Source of the DNA: Acidovorax sp. Leaf78
GTDB lineage: Bacteria > Pseudomonadota > Gammaproteobacteria > Burkholderiales > Burkholderiaceae_C
Assembly (NCBI RefSeq): GCF_001422735.1
Contig: NZ_LMLZ01000002.1
Span: 62,001-126,000, forward strand
Length of the DNA: 64,000 nucleotides
Direction of reading: 5' to 3'
A program made the translations under genes and the position numbers. Shown here one piece after another: positions 36,106-46,385 of this stretch (position 1 is the first letter of the stretch; each line of letters opens with the position of its first letter). The notes beneath the pieces were generated by a model. The model ran no database searches, was not told the origin of the DNA, and saw only the letters and a program-made list of their open reading frames with translations.

Positions 36106-36369
36106 CTCGGCCCCACGGCGGCGTGGCAGGGTGGGGCAACGTCGCTGGCGGCCACCCCGGGTTGCACCGGTCCCCACTGTCCGCAACCGCCACTCGAATG
36201 CCACTCAGACGCCGCCGGACGTACTGAACGCCACCGAACACCCGTGGGCGCCACAACCATCCTCAGCAGGCGCAACCCGCGCCGACAACCAGCGAGATGT
36301 TTTCATGAAGATCACCCCGTCCCACCTGTGCACCTGCGCAGCAGCCTGCATTCACGGAGCCGACCGCTG

Positions 36370-37662
36370 ATGCGCCGCATCGTCATCACGGGCATGGGCC
36401 TGGTCTCGCCCTTGGGCAGCAGCGTGGAACTGGCCTGGCAGCGCCTTTTGGCCGGGCGCTCGGGGGTCACCCGCCTGCCGGAGGGGGTCGCTGAAGGCGT
36501 GCCCGCACAGGTCGCCGGGCGTGTGCTGAGCGTGGCCGAAGACCCCGAGGGCGGCTGGGATGTGGACGCCATCGTCTCGCCCAAGGACCAGCGCAAGATG
36601 GACCGCTTCATCCCGTTTGCGCTGGGCGCAGCGCAGCAGGCGCTGGCGCAGGCCGGCTGGCCTGTCGCAGCTGTCGCGGGCGGCGATGCGGCCGCGCTCG
36701 CGCGCACGGCCACCGTCATCGCATCGGGCATCGGCGGGTTCGGCGCCATTGCCGATGCGGTGCGCACCACCGAAACGCGCGGGCCGCAGCGGCTGTCGCC
36801 GTTCACCGTGCCGTCGTTCCTGGTCAACCTGGCGGCGGGGCATGTGTCCATCCGCCACGGGCTCAAGGGCCCGCTGGGTGCTCCGGTGACGGCGTGCGCC
36901 GCCAGCGTGCAGGCGCTGGGCGATGCCGCCCGCATGATCCGCTGCGGCGAGGCCGACATCGCGGTGTGCGGCGGGAGCGAGGCCGCCATCGACCGGGTGA
37001 GTCTGGGCGCATTCGCTGCGGCCAAGGCGTTGTCCACGTGCTTCAACGACGCACCGCCCGAGGCCTCGCGTCCGTTCGATGCGCAGCGCGACGGCTTCGT
37101 GATGGGCGAGGGCGCGGGCATGCTGGTCATCGAGGCGCTGGAGCACGCCCTGGCCCGCGGCGCGCAACCGCTGGCCGAACTGGTGGGCTACGGCACGTCT
37201 GCCGACGCGTACCACATCACCTCGGGCCCCGAGGACGGCGATGGTGCGGCACGCAGCATGGAGGCAGCCCTGGCGCAGGCGGGGCTGCGCGCAGGCGAGG
37301 TGCAGTACCTCAACGCCCACGCCACCTCCACCATGGTCGGAGACCGGGGCGAGCTGGCTGCGATCCGCCGCGTGTTCGGCACCGAGGGCGGCATCGCCGT
37401 CAGCTCCACCAAGTCGGCCACGGGCCACCTGCTGGGCGCTGCGGGCGGTGTGGCGGCGATCTTTACCGTGTTGGCGCTGCGCGACCAGGTGGTACCCGGC
37501 ACGCTCAACCTGCACACGCCCGATGAGCAGGCAGCGGGCCTGGACATGGTGGCGCTGGCGGCGCGGCCCATGGCGCTGTCGCACGCCATGGTCAACGGCT
37601 TCGGTTTTGGCGGGGTGAATGCCACGCTGGTGCTGCGGCGCTGGCCGCAAGGGCAGGCCTGA
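36370..37662 (+). CDS. fabF: Beta-ketoacyl-ACP synthase II (KAS II)
   Basis: A 430-aa condensing enzyme of fatty-acid elongation. RIVITGMGLVSPLG begins the thiolase fold, the active-site Cys is in VTACAASVQALGDA (~175), and the catalytic His pair is in NAHATST (~315) and SATGHLLGAAGG (~350). It starts 338 bp from the divergent TetR gene and stands apart from any acpP/fabD/fabG cluster, so it is probably a second, conditionally expressed copy. The ATG at 36370 was chosen; the frame upstream to 36049 runs through the operator. Confidence 0.9.
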   Translation: MRRIVITGMGLVSPLGSSVELAWQRLLAGRSGVTRLPEGVAEGVPAQVAGRVLSVAEDPEGGWDVDAIVSPKDQRKMDRFIPFALGAAQQALAQAGWPVAAVAGGDAAALARTATVIASGIGGFGAIADAVRTTETRGPQRLSPFTVPSFLVNLAAGHVSIRHGLKGPLGAPVTACAASVQALGDAARMIRCGEADIAVCGGSEAAIDRVSLGAFAAAKALSTCFNDAPPEASRPFDAQRDGFVMGEGAGMLVIEALEHALARGAQPLAELVGYGTSADAYHITSGPEDGDGAARSMEAALAQAGLRAGEVQYLNAHATSTMVGDRGELAAIRRVFGTEGGIAVSSTKSATGHLLGAAGGVAAIFTVLALRDQVVPGTLNLHTPDEQAAGLDMVALAARPMALSHAMVNGFGFGGVNATLVLRRWPQGQA

Positions 37663-37789
37663 TCCAAAGACCTGAGGGGCAAGTCTGAGTGGCTGCGCGA
37701 GCGCCGGGCGGGTTGCCGTGCAACCGGCCCGGCGCGGCGCGGTGGGACGACGGCCAGCCCGTGGGTGGGTGGCCGGGGGAGGGGTGGTC

Positions 37790-38188
37790 TCAGTAGTCCA
37801 GCTCTTCGCACACGGCGGTGAAGGCGGCCAGCGCGGCCTCGCCGTCCAGCTGCTCCATGCGCGCGAGCGCGTCCACGTCTTCCACGGTGCTGAAGGCCAG
37901 GTTGAAGTTCTGGAACCGCCGGCCTGCGAGCAGCCCGTGGTGCAGGACTTCGACGTTCACATGGCGCGGGTCGTTGCGGATGCGCTCGATGAGCTTGAGC
38001 ACCGCTTTCTTGGGCCCCTCGAACTGCTGGCAAAAGCGCTGGCCGTCGAAAATGAGCAGCCCGGTGATGTCCATCCTGGTGTTGGCCACGCGGGCGGCGG
38101 CGGCGATCTCGGCCACGACGCTCAGGGGTTGGTCGGGCGCGAGCATGCTGACGTACAGCACCTCGTACAGTGCGGGGGAAAGGTTCAT
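37790..38188 (-). CDS. BLUF-domain blue-light sensor (single domain)
   Basis: A 132-aa protein that is essentially one BLUF domain, which binds FAD and senses blue light. Expected photocycle residues are present: Tyr12 (VLYVS), Asn36 (ANTRMDITGLLIF) and Gln54 (FCQQFEG). In the beta-5 strand the usual Trp and Met of 'FPDWSMGF' are Phe95 and Leu97 (RFQNFNLAF), which would affect signal output. No output domain is attached, so it should act through a partner. It is divergent from a Crp/Fnr regulator with 138 bp between starts. Confidence 0.85.
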   Translation of the reverse strand: MNLSPALYEVLYVSMLAPDQPLSVVAEIAAAARVANTRMDITGLLIFDGQRFCQQFEGPKKAVLKLIERIRNDPRHVNVEVLHHGLLAGRRFQNFNLAFSTVEDVDALARMEQLDGEAALAAFTAVCEELDY

Positions 38189-38264
38189 AGGGATGCCCCA
38201 ATGTAGGCCGGGGCAGCGCGGTCGCGCAATGTCAAAAGACATACGCGGCATTGGCGCGTCACTT

Positions 38265-38295
38265 GCGCAACATCTGCGCTCTTGCGGTGTTGCGC
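38265..38295. promoter_or_regulatory. Inverted repeat in the BLUF / Crp-Fnr divergent promoter
   Basis: Perfect 8-bp arms GCGCAACA and TGTTGCGC, 15 bp apart, ending 31 bp before the Crp/Fnr ATG. A candidate operator for autoregulation of both genes. Confidence 0.45.
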
Positions 38296-38326
38296 GCGCA
38301 AGGACCGCTTCTAAAATCGCCGCACC

Positions 38327-39085
38327 ATGAGCGCTGTCCCCCCTGTAGTCCCCGCCTGCCCTCCTGCCTGCCGAGCCTGCGGACTGCGCAAGACCGGCGC
38401 GTTCACGCTGGTGGAGCCGCAGGTGCTGGACTTCATCGAGGGGTTCCGCAGCGACACCATGGCGGTGCAGCCCGGCGACGCGCTGGTGCGCGAAGGGCAG
38501 GGCAACGCGCGGCTGTTCACGCTGTATTCGGGCTGGGCGTTTCGCTACAAGACGCTGAGCGACGGGCGCCGCCAGATCCTCAACTTTCTGCTGCCGGGCG
38601 ACCTGGTGGGCCTGCAGCAGGAGTTCGGCGACGCGTCGGCGCACGGGGTGGAGGCGCTGACCGCGTGCTCGCTGTGCGTGTTCCAGAACGACAGCCTGTG
38701 GGCGGTGTTCCGCGAGCACCCGCGCCTGGGCTACGACATGACCTGGCTGGCCGCGCACGAAGAAGGCCATGTGGACGACAACCTGCTCACCGCCGGGCGG
38801 CGCAACGCCACCGAGCGCGTGGCCATGCTGCTGATGCACCTGTACCGGCGGCTCGACCGCATCGGCATGGCTGAGGGTGGCACCGTGGCGTTTCCGCTTA
38901 CCCAGCAGCACATCGCCGATGCACTGGGGCTGTCGCTGGTGCACACCAACAAGACGCTGCGGCGCCTGTCGATGCTGGGCCTGCACGAGCTCAAAGACGG
39001 GCGGCTGCGCCTGCTCAACACCCGCGCGCTGGCCCGCATCGCCGAGTACTACGACACGCCCCCGCGCCTGCTGCCGCTGCTGTAG
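38327..39085 (+). CDS. Crp/Fnr-family transcriptional regulator
   Basis: A 252-aa protein: a cyclic-nucleotide-binding-type beta-roll (~30-140) and a Crp HTH (~175-235, LTQQHIADALGLSLVHTNKTL). N-terminal Cys11, Cys15 and Cys18 with Cys114/Cys117 could bind an Fe-S cluster, but spacing differs from FNR (C-x2-C-x5-C). The recognition helix has VHTNK where FNR has VETISR, so it should not read the TTGAT box. The divergent BLUF gene suggests a light- or redox-linked pair. Confidence 0.85.
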   Translation: MSAVPPVVPACPPACRACGLRKTGAFTLVEPQVLDFIEGFRSDTMAVQPGDALVREGQGNARLFTLYSGWAFRYKTLSDGRRQILNFLLPGDLVGLQQEFGDASAHGVEALTACSLCVFQNDSLWAVFREHPRLGYDMTWLAAHEEGHVDDNLLTAGRRNATERVAMLLMHLYRRLDRIGMAEGGTVAFPLTQQHIADALGLSLVHTNKTLRRLSMLGLHELKDGRLRLLNTRALARIAEYYDTPPRLLPLL

Positions 39086-39097
39086 CCTGCCGACAGG

Positions 39098-39155
39098 CAT
39101 CAAAAACGGCCTTGCCGCGCATCTGGCAAGCGCCAGGCGCTATGTTTTGCATAGC
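39098..39155 (+). repeat. Dispersed repeat family, copy 5 (diverged)
   Basis: ATCAAAAACGGCCTTGCCGC, GGCAAGCGCCAGGCGCTATG, then TTTTGCATAGCATG. Lies between the crp-type gene and glmU. Confidence 0.5.
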
Positions 39156-39241
39156 ATGCGGCGTGGTGTGCGCTGCAGCCGATAATCCCGTACCGACCTG
39201 CGCACGCACCGTGGCGCGGCCCGCACTCTCCCTCATCGTTC

Positions 39242-40669
39242 ATGACGCAACTCGACATCCTCATCATGGCGGCCGGCAAGGGCACGCGCATGAAAAGCCG
39301 CATCCCCAAAGTGCTGCAGCGCCTGGCGGGGCGCCCGCTGCTGCACCACGTACTCGACCAGGCCGCACACCTGCAGGCCCGCAGCGCGGTGGTCATCACC
39401 GGCCACGGTGCTGCCGAAGTAGAAGCCGCCTGCACGGGGGCCGCGAGTGGCAGCCGTGGTCTGGATGTGAAATTTGCGCGGCAGGAGCCGCAGCTGGGCA
39501 CGGGCCACGCGGTGCAGCAGGCGGCGCCGCTGGTGGCTGACGACGGCACGGCCGTGGTGCTGTCGGGCGACGTGCCGCTCACGCACGCCGGCACGCTGCG
39601 CGCGCTGGTGGATGCGAGCACGCAGGATGGCGGCGGGCGCCTGGCGCTGCTCACCGTCACGCTGGCCGATCCCACCGGCTACGGCCGCATCGTGCGCGAC
39701 GCCGAGGGCGCCGTGCAGGGCATCGTCGAACATAAAGATGCGAGCGAGGCCCAGCGCGCCATCACCGAGGTCTACAGCGGCATCATGGCCGTGCCCACGC
39801 GCCAGCTCAAAGGCTGGCTGGCACGCCTGACCAACGACAACGCCCAGGGCGAGTACTACCTGACCGACATCGTCGCCATGGCCGTGGCCGACGGCGTGCC
39901 CGTGGTGGCGCACCGCATCACCGATGCGCTGCAGGTGGCCGGTGTGAACAGCCCGCTGCAACTGGCCGAGCTGGAGCGCGCGCACCAGCTGCGCGTGGCG
40001 CGCAGCCTGATGGAGCAGGGCGTGCGCCTGGCCGACCCGGCACGCCTGGATGTGCGCGACGACACCCGCACCGGCGCGCGCGGCGAGCTGCAGTGCGGCC
40101 AGGACGTGGAGATCGACGTGAACTGCATCTTCACCGGCCGCGTGGAGCTGGGCGACGGCGTGAGCATCGGCGCGCACTGCTGCATTGCCAACGCCACCAT
40201 CGCCGCGGGCGCGGTGATCCACCCCTACACCCACATCGACGGCGAAAAGGCCGGTGCCAGCGTGGGCGCCGGTGCGCTCATCGGCCCGTTCGCCCGCCTG
40301 CGCCCCGGTGCGCAACTGGGCCGCGAGGTGCACATCGGCAACTTCGTCGAGGTGAAGAACAGCACGCTGGCCGACGGCGCCAAGGCCAACCACCTGGCCT
40401 ATCTGGGCGACGCCACGGTGGGCGAGCGCGTGAACTACGGCGCCGGCAGCATCACCGCCAATTACGACGGCGCGAACAAGCACCGCACGGTGATCGAGGC
40501 CGACGTGCACATCGGCAGCAACTGCGTGCTGGTGGCGCCCGTCACCATCGGCGCAGGTGGCACGGTGGGCGGGGGCAGCACCATCACCAAGAGCACGGCA
40601 CCGGGCGCTTTGAGCGTGGCGCGCGGCAAGCAGGTCAGCATCGCCAACTGGGCGCGGCCGAAGAAGTGA
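39242..40669 (+). CDS. glmU: Bifunctional GlcNAc-1-phosphate uridylyltransferase / glucosamine-1-phosphate acetyltransferase
   Basis: A 475-aa enzyme making UDP-GlcNAc for wall and LPS. The N-terminal pyrophosphorylase domain carries LIMAAGKGTRMKSRIPKVLQ. The C-terminal half is a left-handed beta-helix of hexapeptide repeats, with the acetyl-CoA site near GAGSITANYDGANKHRT, whose His/Tyr region is catalytic. glmS lies 3.2 kb downstream, so the amino-sugar route is split here by regulatory genes. Confidence 0.96.
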   Translation: MTQLDILIMAAGKGTRMKSRIPKVLQRLAGRPLLHHVLDQAAHLQARSAVVITGHGAAEVEAACTGAASGSRGLDVKFARQEPQLGTGHAVQQAAPLVADDGTAVVLSGDVPLTHAGTLRALVDASTQDGGGRLALLTVTLADPTGYGRIVRDAEGAVQGIVEHKDASEAQRAITEVYSGIMAVPTRQLKGWLARLTNDNAQGEYYLTDIVAMAVADGVPVVAHRITDALQVAGVNSPLQLAELERAHQLRVARSLMEQGVRLADPARLDVRDDTRTGARGELQCGQDVEIDVNCIFTGRVELGDGVSIGAHCCIANATIAAGAVIHPYTHIDGEKAGASVGAGALIGPFARLRPGAQLGREVHIGNFVEVKNSTLADGAKANHLAYLGDATVGERVNYGAGSITANYDGANKHRTVIEADVHIGSNCVLVAPVTIGAGGTVGGGSTITKSTAPGALSVARGKQVSIANWARPKK

Positions 40670-40806
40670 GGAGCGCTGTGAGCCGCTGCGCGCCTTCCTC
40701 CGCCCTGATGGTGCGGGGCAAGAATGCGCCCGGTAGCCCGGTGCGGCCGATGGCGCTTTGGCTGGCCCTGGCCCGGGCGTCGCGCCAACTTCAAGGGGTG
40801 TGAACG

Positions 40807-41631
40807 ATGAGCGACAACGACACCGCGCAGACCCTGCTGCAACTGCGCACCGAGCTGGCCCGCAGCCAGCAGCAGGTGGCCGACATGGCCGCGGCGCACG
40901 AGGACTTTCTGCGCGCGGTCTCGCACGACCTGCGCGCGCCGCTGCGGCACTTCACCTCGTACGGCACGCTGGTGCGCGAGACGCTGGGCGACCTGCCTGC
41001 CGCCGTGGTGCAGGGGGCCGAGGTGCAGGAGGCGCTGGGCTTCCTGGCCACCATGGACCAGTCGGCCCGCCGCATGGGCCTGATGATCGACGCGCTGCAG
41101 GCCTTGGCGCGCGCGGGCAAGGCCCCCGTGCGCTGGCAGCCGGTACCGCTGGCCGACGCGGTGGCGCAGGCGCGCGCAACCCTTGCCAGTGCACACGCAG
41201 GGCGTGAGGTGCAGTGGCGCATCGCCCCCGACCTGCCCACGCTGAATGCCGACCCGGAGCTGCTGCAGGAATTGCTCGGGCAACTGCTGGGCAATGCCCT
41301 CAAGTTCACGCGCAATATCCCGCAGCCCGCGCTCATCAGCGTGCAGCCCGTGGCGGCGGATGCGCCGGGTCAGGTAGGGTTCACGGTGACGGACAACGGT
41401 GCGGGGTTCGACCCGGCACGTGCGGGCCAGCTGTTCGGCGTGTTCCAGCGGCTGCACCGCGAGACCGAGTTCGACGGCGTGGGCGCAGGCCTGGCGCTGT
41501 GCCGGGTGATTGCGCAGCGCCATGGCGGCGCCATCACCGCTACGGCGGGCGTGGGCGCGGGCTGCACGGTGCGGGTGCAATGGCCGGCGGCGCTGCCCGG
41601 TGCTGCTGCGGGTGGTTGGGGCGGTGGTTGA
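40807..41631 (+). CDS. Cytoplasmic sensor histidine kinase
   Basis: A 274-aa HisKA/HATPase_c kinase. The phosphorylated His40 is in RAVSHDLRAPLRHF. The N box is LLGNALKFTRN (~165), G1 is VTDNGAGFDPA, the F box is LFGVFQRLHR, and G2 is GVGAGLALCRV. There is no transmembrane segment or PAS/GAF domain; the short N-terminus is a coiled coil. No response-regulator gene is adjacent, so it is an orphan that may be recruited by another sensor. The stop codon lies inside the first unit of a 12-bp tandem repeat. Confidence 0.85.
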   Translation: MSDNDTAQTLLQLRTELARSQQQVADMAAAHEDFLRAVSHDLRAPLRHFTSYGTLVRETLGDLPAAVVQGAEVQEALGFLATMDQSARRMGLMIDALQALARAGKAPVRWQPVPLADAVAQARATLASAHAGREVQWRIAPDLPTLNADPELLQELLGQLLGNALKFTRNIPQPALISVQPVAADAPGQVGFTVTDNGAGFDPARAGQLFGVFQRLHRETEFDGVGAGLALCRVIAQRHGGAITATAGVGAGCTVRVQWPAALPGAAAGGWGGG

Positions 41632-41683
41632 TGCCGTGGTTCAGGCAGTGGTTCAGGCAGTGGTTCAGGCAGTGGTCGAGACG
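41624..41683 (+). repeat. 12-bp tandem repeat (GTGGTTCAGGCA), five units
   Basis: Units at 41624 (GTGGTTGATGCC), 41636, 41648 and 41660 (identical GTGGTTCAGGCA), and 41672 (GTGGTCGAGACG). It starts inside the last codons of the histidine-kinase gene. Confidence 0.85.
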
Positions 41684-41794
41684 GACCCGCGGTGGATCGC
41701 CCCAAACCGTTCGGGTTGAGCCTGTCGAAACCTTGCGCGGCGCTTCTACGCGCTCAGCGTGAAAGGGCTGGGTGCCGTCCCATGTCGGTGGTCA

Positions 41795-42847
41795 TCACAC
41801 CGCAGGCACCAGCTCCGGCTCCATGCACCCCGCCACGCGGTTGCGGCCCGCCTTCTTGGCGGCGTAGAGCGCGGCGTCCGCAGACTCGATCCAGGCGCGC
41901 AGGTTGCTGTGGCGGTGGTCGGCGGGGGCCACGCCGATGCTGCTGGTCAGGCGCAGATCGGGCAGCTCGCGCAGCCGCACGCCTTCGGCCTGGGCCCTGA
42001 TGCGCTGTGCAATGGCCAGCGCATCCTGCGCCCGCATGCCGGGCAGGATGATGGCGAACTCATCGCCGCCATAGCGCCCCGCACAGTCGCCCGCCCGCAC
42101 ATGGCCGCGCACCACGTGGGCCAGCGCACGGATCACCTCATCGCCCACGGCATGGCCGTGCTCGTCGTTGACCTCTTTGAAGTGGTCGATGTCCATCATC
42201 AGCATGCAGGCGGGCTCGTCGGTGGTGTGGTGGCGCCGCAGTGCGGCCTCGGCCTGCTCCTGCCAGTGCCCGCGGCCGAACAGGCCGGTGAGCGAATCGA
42301 TGCGGCGCAGCTCGTCCAGCATCTGGTTCTGGCGTGACACCTGGCGGATGAGCTGGTAGCTCACCACGCTGACCGACAGCGTGTGCAAGGTCATCACCGG
42401 CAGGCAGGCCAGCAGCACGGCGAACGACGTCTCGGGTGCCCAGTGCCAGCCCGTGAGCACCGCGCTGGCCACGCCCGCCAGCAGCATCACCGGAATGGAC
42501 CGCGCCCACAGCCCGCGGATGCCGGTGGTCACCTTGTCCACCAGGGTCAGCGTGAGCAGCAGCACGCTGGGCAGCAGGTTGAAGTGCATCAGCGGCACAA
42601 AGGCCGCCGCCGCCGCCGAATCGACCAGCAGATTGCGCATCTCTGTCCGGTACGGGTCGGTGCTTTGGCGACTCAACAGATAGGCCACGTGCGGCCACAC
42701 GAAGGCCGGCAGCACCATGCCCAACCAGGCGTACACCGAGGCGTGGCGCTCCCACAGCACCACGCCCACCACGGCGCCACCCAGGCCCATGCCCAGCACG
42801 CGCAGCGGGTAGATACGGCGGGGCATCTGGCGTTCGGGCGTCGGCAT
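41795..42847 (-). CDS. MASE2-GGDEF diguanylate cyclase (AdrA/DgcC-like)
   Basis: A 350-aa membrane cyclase making c-di-GMP. Residues ~10-165 form the MASE2 membrane sensor with about five helices (IYPLRVLGMGLGG, then FVWPHVAYLLSRQSTDP, a typical MASE2 loop). The GGDEF domain (~185-345) has an intact active site, GRYGGDEFAIILPG. An inhibitory-site RxxD is not obvious. The protein ends close to the GGDEF domain with no EAL. Closest architecture: E. coli DgcC, which controls cellulose and biofilm. It lies between two 12-bp tandem arrays. Confidence 0.88.
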   Translation of the reverse strand: MPTPERQMPRRIYPLRVLGMGLGGAVVGVVLWERHASVYAWLGMVLPAFVWPHVAYLLSRQSTDPYRTEMRNLLVDSAAAAAFVPLMHFNLLPSVLLLTLTLVDKVTTGIRGLWARSIPVMLLAGVASAVLTGWHWAPETSFAVLLACLPVMTLHTLSVSVVSYQLIRQVSRQNQMLDELRRIDSLTGLFGRGHWQEQAEAALRRHHTTDEPACMLMMDIDHFKEVNDEHGHAVGDEVIRALAHVVRGHVRAGDCAGRYGGDEFAIILPGMRAQDALAIAQRIRAQAEGVRLRELPDLRLTSSIGVAPADHRHSNLRAWIESADAALYAAKKAGRNRVAGCMEPELVPAV

Positions 42848-43062
42848 CGATGGAGAAGGGGTGTGGGCCGCGCCCGCCGGGGGCGGAGTGCGATGGGGCT
42901 GAGGTCTGTGTAAAGAAGGCTGGCGGGGAGCTTACCGTGGGCCGCCGGCGCAGGCCAGAGAGAAATGACCTACATCTGACGCGGGGCGGACAGGCCGACC
43001 CGTCGTTGCACAGATCGGCCGCGGATCGACCGTGAAGCGACCACGACTCAACCGCCACTTCA

Positions 43063-43158
43063 CCACGACTCAAACCACGACTCAAACCACGATTCAAACC
43101 ACGATTCAAACCACGATTCAAACCACGATTCAAACCACGATTCAAACCACGATTCAAT
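43063..43158. repeat. 12-bp tandem repeat (CCACGATTCAAA), eight units
   Basis: Two units CCACGACTCAAA (43063, 43075), then six CCACGATTCAAA-type units (43087-43158). Diverged units extend back to 43041. Read on the minus strand the unit is GTGGTTTGAATC, sharing GTGGTT with the array at 41624. Confidence 0.9.
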
Positions 43159-43168
43159 TGGCGATTGG

Positions 43169-43201
43169 TTTGCTATATTTTGTATAGCTGCTAGCGCTTG
43201 T
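43169..43201 (+). repeat. Dispersed repeat family, copy 6 (half element)
   Basis: TTTGCTATATTTTGTATAGC then TGCTAGCGCTTG. Only the 5' arm is present, and it ends at the stop codon of the Lrp-type gene. Confidence 0.65.
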
Positions 43202-43689
43202 TAATCCAGCGATACAGGCACTTTGGTATCGAATTTGGCCCGCCGCGTGGCAAAGAAGGCCTTCACGTTCCGCACATTCGCGTCGCCGGTAAAAAGCCGC
43301 TGCGACAGCGCCAGATACCCCGGCATGTCCCGGGTGTGCGCCACCAGCACGAAGTCCGGCCCCGGCGACACGCGCCAGCACTGCTGCACTGCGTCGTCGG
43401 CCACCGCGCGGGCTTCGAAGGCATCCAGGTGCTCGGAGCCCTGGCGGTCCAGAGACACCTCCACGATGCACGAGAGGCCGTGGCCCTGGATGGCGGCCAG
43501 CCGGTCCGGCTGCAGGATGGCCACCTGGCGCTCGATCAGCCCGGCCTCCTGCAGCCGCTTGACCCGCCGCAGGCAGGTGGGCGGGGACACATGCACCTGC
43601 TCGGCCAGCGACTGGTTGCTCTGGGCGGAGTCGGTTTGCAACAGGTTCAGCAGCTGCAGGTCCGTGGCATCGAGGGTTATGGATTCCAT
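43201..43689 (-). CDS. Lrp/AsnC-family regulator
   Basis: A 162-aa protein. Winged HTH at ~5-60 (TDLQLLNLLQTD, VHVSPPTCLRRVKRL), then the RAM/AsnC ligand-binding domain (~70-150). The ATG at 43689 is at the conserved start; the longer frame to 43719 overlaps a palindrome. It is divergent from glmS with a near-perfect palindrome between, so it probably regulates itself and perhaps glmS. Confidence 0.87.
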   Translation of the reverse strand: MESITLDATDLQLLNLLQTDSAQSNQSLAEQVHVSPPTCLRRVKRLQEAGLIERQVAILQPDRLAAIQGHGLSCIVEVSLDRQGSEHLDAFEARAVADDAVQQCWRVSPGPDFVLVAHTRDMPGYLALSQRLFTGDANVRNVKAFFATRRAKFDTKVPVSLD

Positions 43690-43706
43690 ATTGATTGCGA
43701 TTATGA

Positions 43707-43745
43707 AACTTAAATTCACATTCGTGGGTGGGTGAAATTTAAGTT
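43707..43745. promoter_or_regulatory. AT-rich palindrome, probable Lrp-type operator
   Basis: AACTTAAATTCAC (43707-43719) and GTGAAATTTAAGTT (43732-43745) are inverted copies differing by one inserted A, with a 12-bp spacer. It sits 18 bp before the regulator's start and ~80 bp before glmS. Confidence 0.6.
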
Positions 43746-43826
43746 CATTTCACTGCAAATATCGATGAGAAATTGTTTTGGAGCGTGCCTACCATCCCGG
43801 CATCCATCTCACACAAAGGCATCTCC

Positions 43827-45767
<1,941 letters not shown>

Positions 45768-45804
45768 GGGGGTTATTGTCGCTATTGATAATATTCCGGG
45801 TAAT

Positions 45805-45897
45805 TAAAGTCGTAAACACGCAAATAAAGTCGTAAACAAGCCTCCAGCATTCACGCGGGTTTGCGGGGTGGTCATTTGTAACAGTAAAGTCGTAAAC
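45805..45897 (+). repeat. TnsB-binding-type end repeats
   Basis: Three identical TAAAGTCGTAAAC sites at 45805-45817, 45825-45837 and 45885-45897, spaced 20 and 60 bp (start to start). They closely match the AAAGTCTTAAACT repeats of the Tn7 ends. Confidence 0.85.
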
Positions 45898-45970
45898 TCG
45901 AACTTGACGGGTACCGGCGACCTAGAAATACGAAGCAAACTGCAGCCCTGTTTGGGCTTGTTGCTATATA

Positions 45971-46004
45971 AAAAAGAGCGCCCAGTTTGAGCGCTCTTTT
46001 TCTT
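45971..46004. terminator. Bidirectional hairpin inside the transposon end
   Basis: A perfect 10-bp stem AAAAGAGCGC / GCGCTCTTTT, followed by T-rich sequence on the plus strand and preceded by an A-run. It would stop transcription across the glmS/transposon border in both directions. Confidence 0.8.
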
Positions 46005-46385
46005 TGGTTTTTCTAGAAGTTCTTGTGGTCCGAGTGGCCCCCAAAAAGGCTCCAATGGCTGCAAGAGGCTGATCTCGGTCGCTCGTCGGCGGGGACCTAA
46101 GCGGCAGCTGGTTCCAGCAGCGGTCCCCCGACCTGACGCGGCCTATCCGGCAGCTTCGCCGAAGGAAGCGGCCGTCGGGCGCATGTGGAGGCGGTTGGGC
46201 ATTTTGAGTTATCGCTGCCAGTAGAGACAGTCCCGTGGCGCATTCCGATCGTGGCGGCCAGGCTGGCTGGCTCGAATCGCTGACGCCAAGCTGGCCCGCT
46301 CGTTGTCACGCAAGGGATGCTCGCCGGACAACGTGGCGTACGAGGCTTGTTGACACACCGAACAACGGCATGGATGCTGTGAATC
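46005..46385. other. Gap between transposon end and first cargo gene
   Basis: About 380 bp. Contains a small inverted motif (CGGCAGCTTCGCCG, near 46149) but no convincing gene, TnsB site or promoter. Confidence 0.4.

Noticed and set aside
36049-36369. N-terminal extension of FabF by 107 residues
   Set aside because: It would run through the TetR palindrome and has no KAS similarity; the conserved start is at 36370.
42850-43157. Minus-strand protein with NRGL repeats (from the 12-bp array)
   Set aside because: The repeats are in frame only by virtue of the 12-bp unit, and the rest overlaps the GGDEF gene in another frame.
43041-43158. Regular short repeats resembling a CRISPR array
   Set aside because: The unit is 12 bp and contiguous, with no unique spacers and no cas genes. 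It is a simple tandem repeat.
43690-43826. glmS ribozyme or riboswitch in the glmS leader
   Set aside because: The 137-bp gap has an AT-rich palindrome but none of the ribozyme core, which is largely a Gram-positive feature.
46130-46200. Possible small RNA or attachment site in CGGCAGCTTCGCCG-containing segment
   Set aside because: Only a short weak inverted repeat, no promoter/terminator pair, and no second copy in the window.
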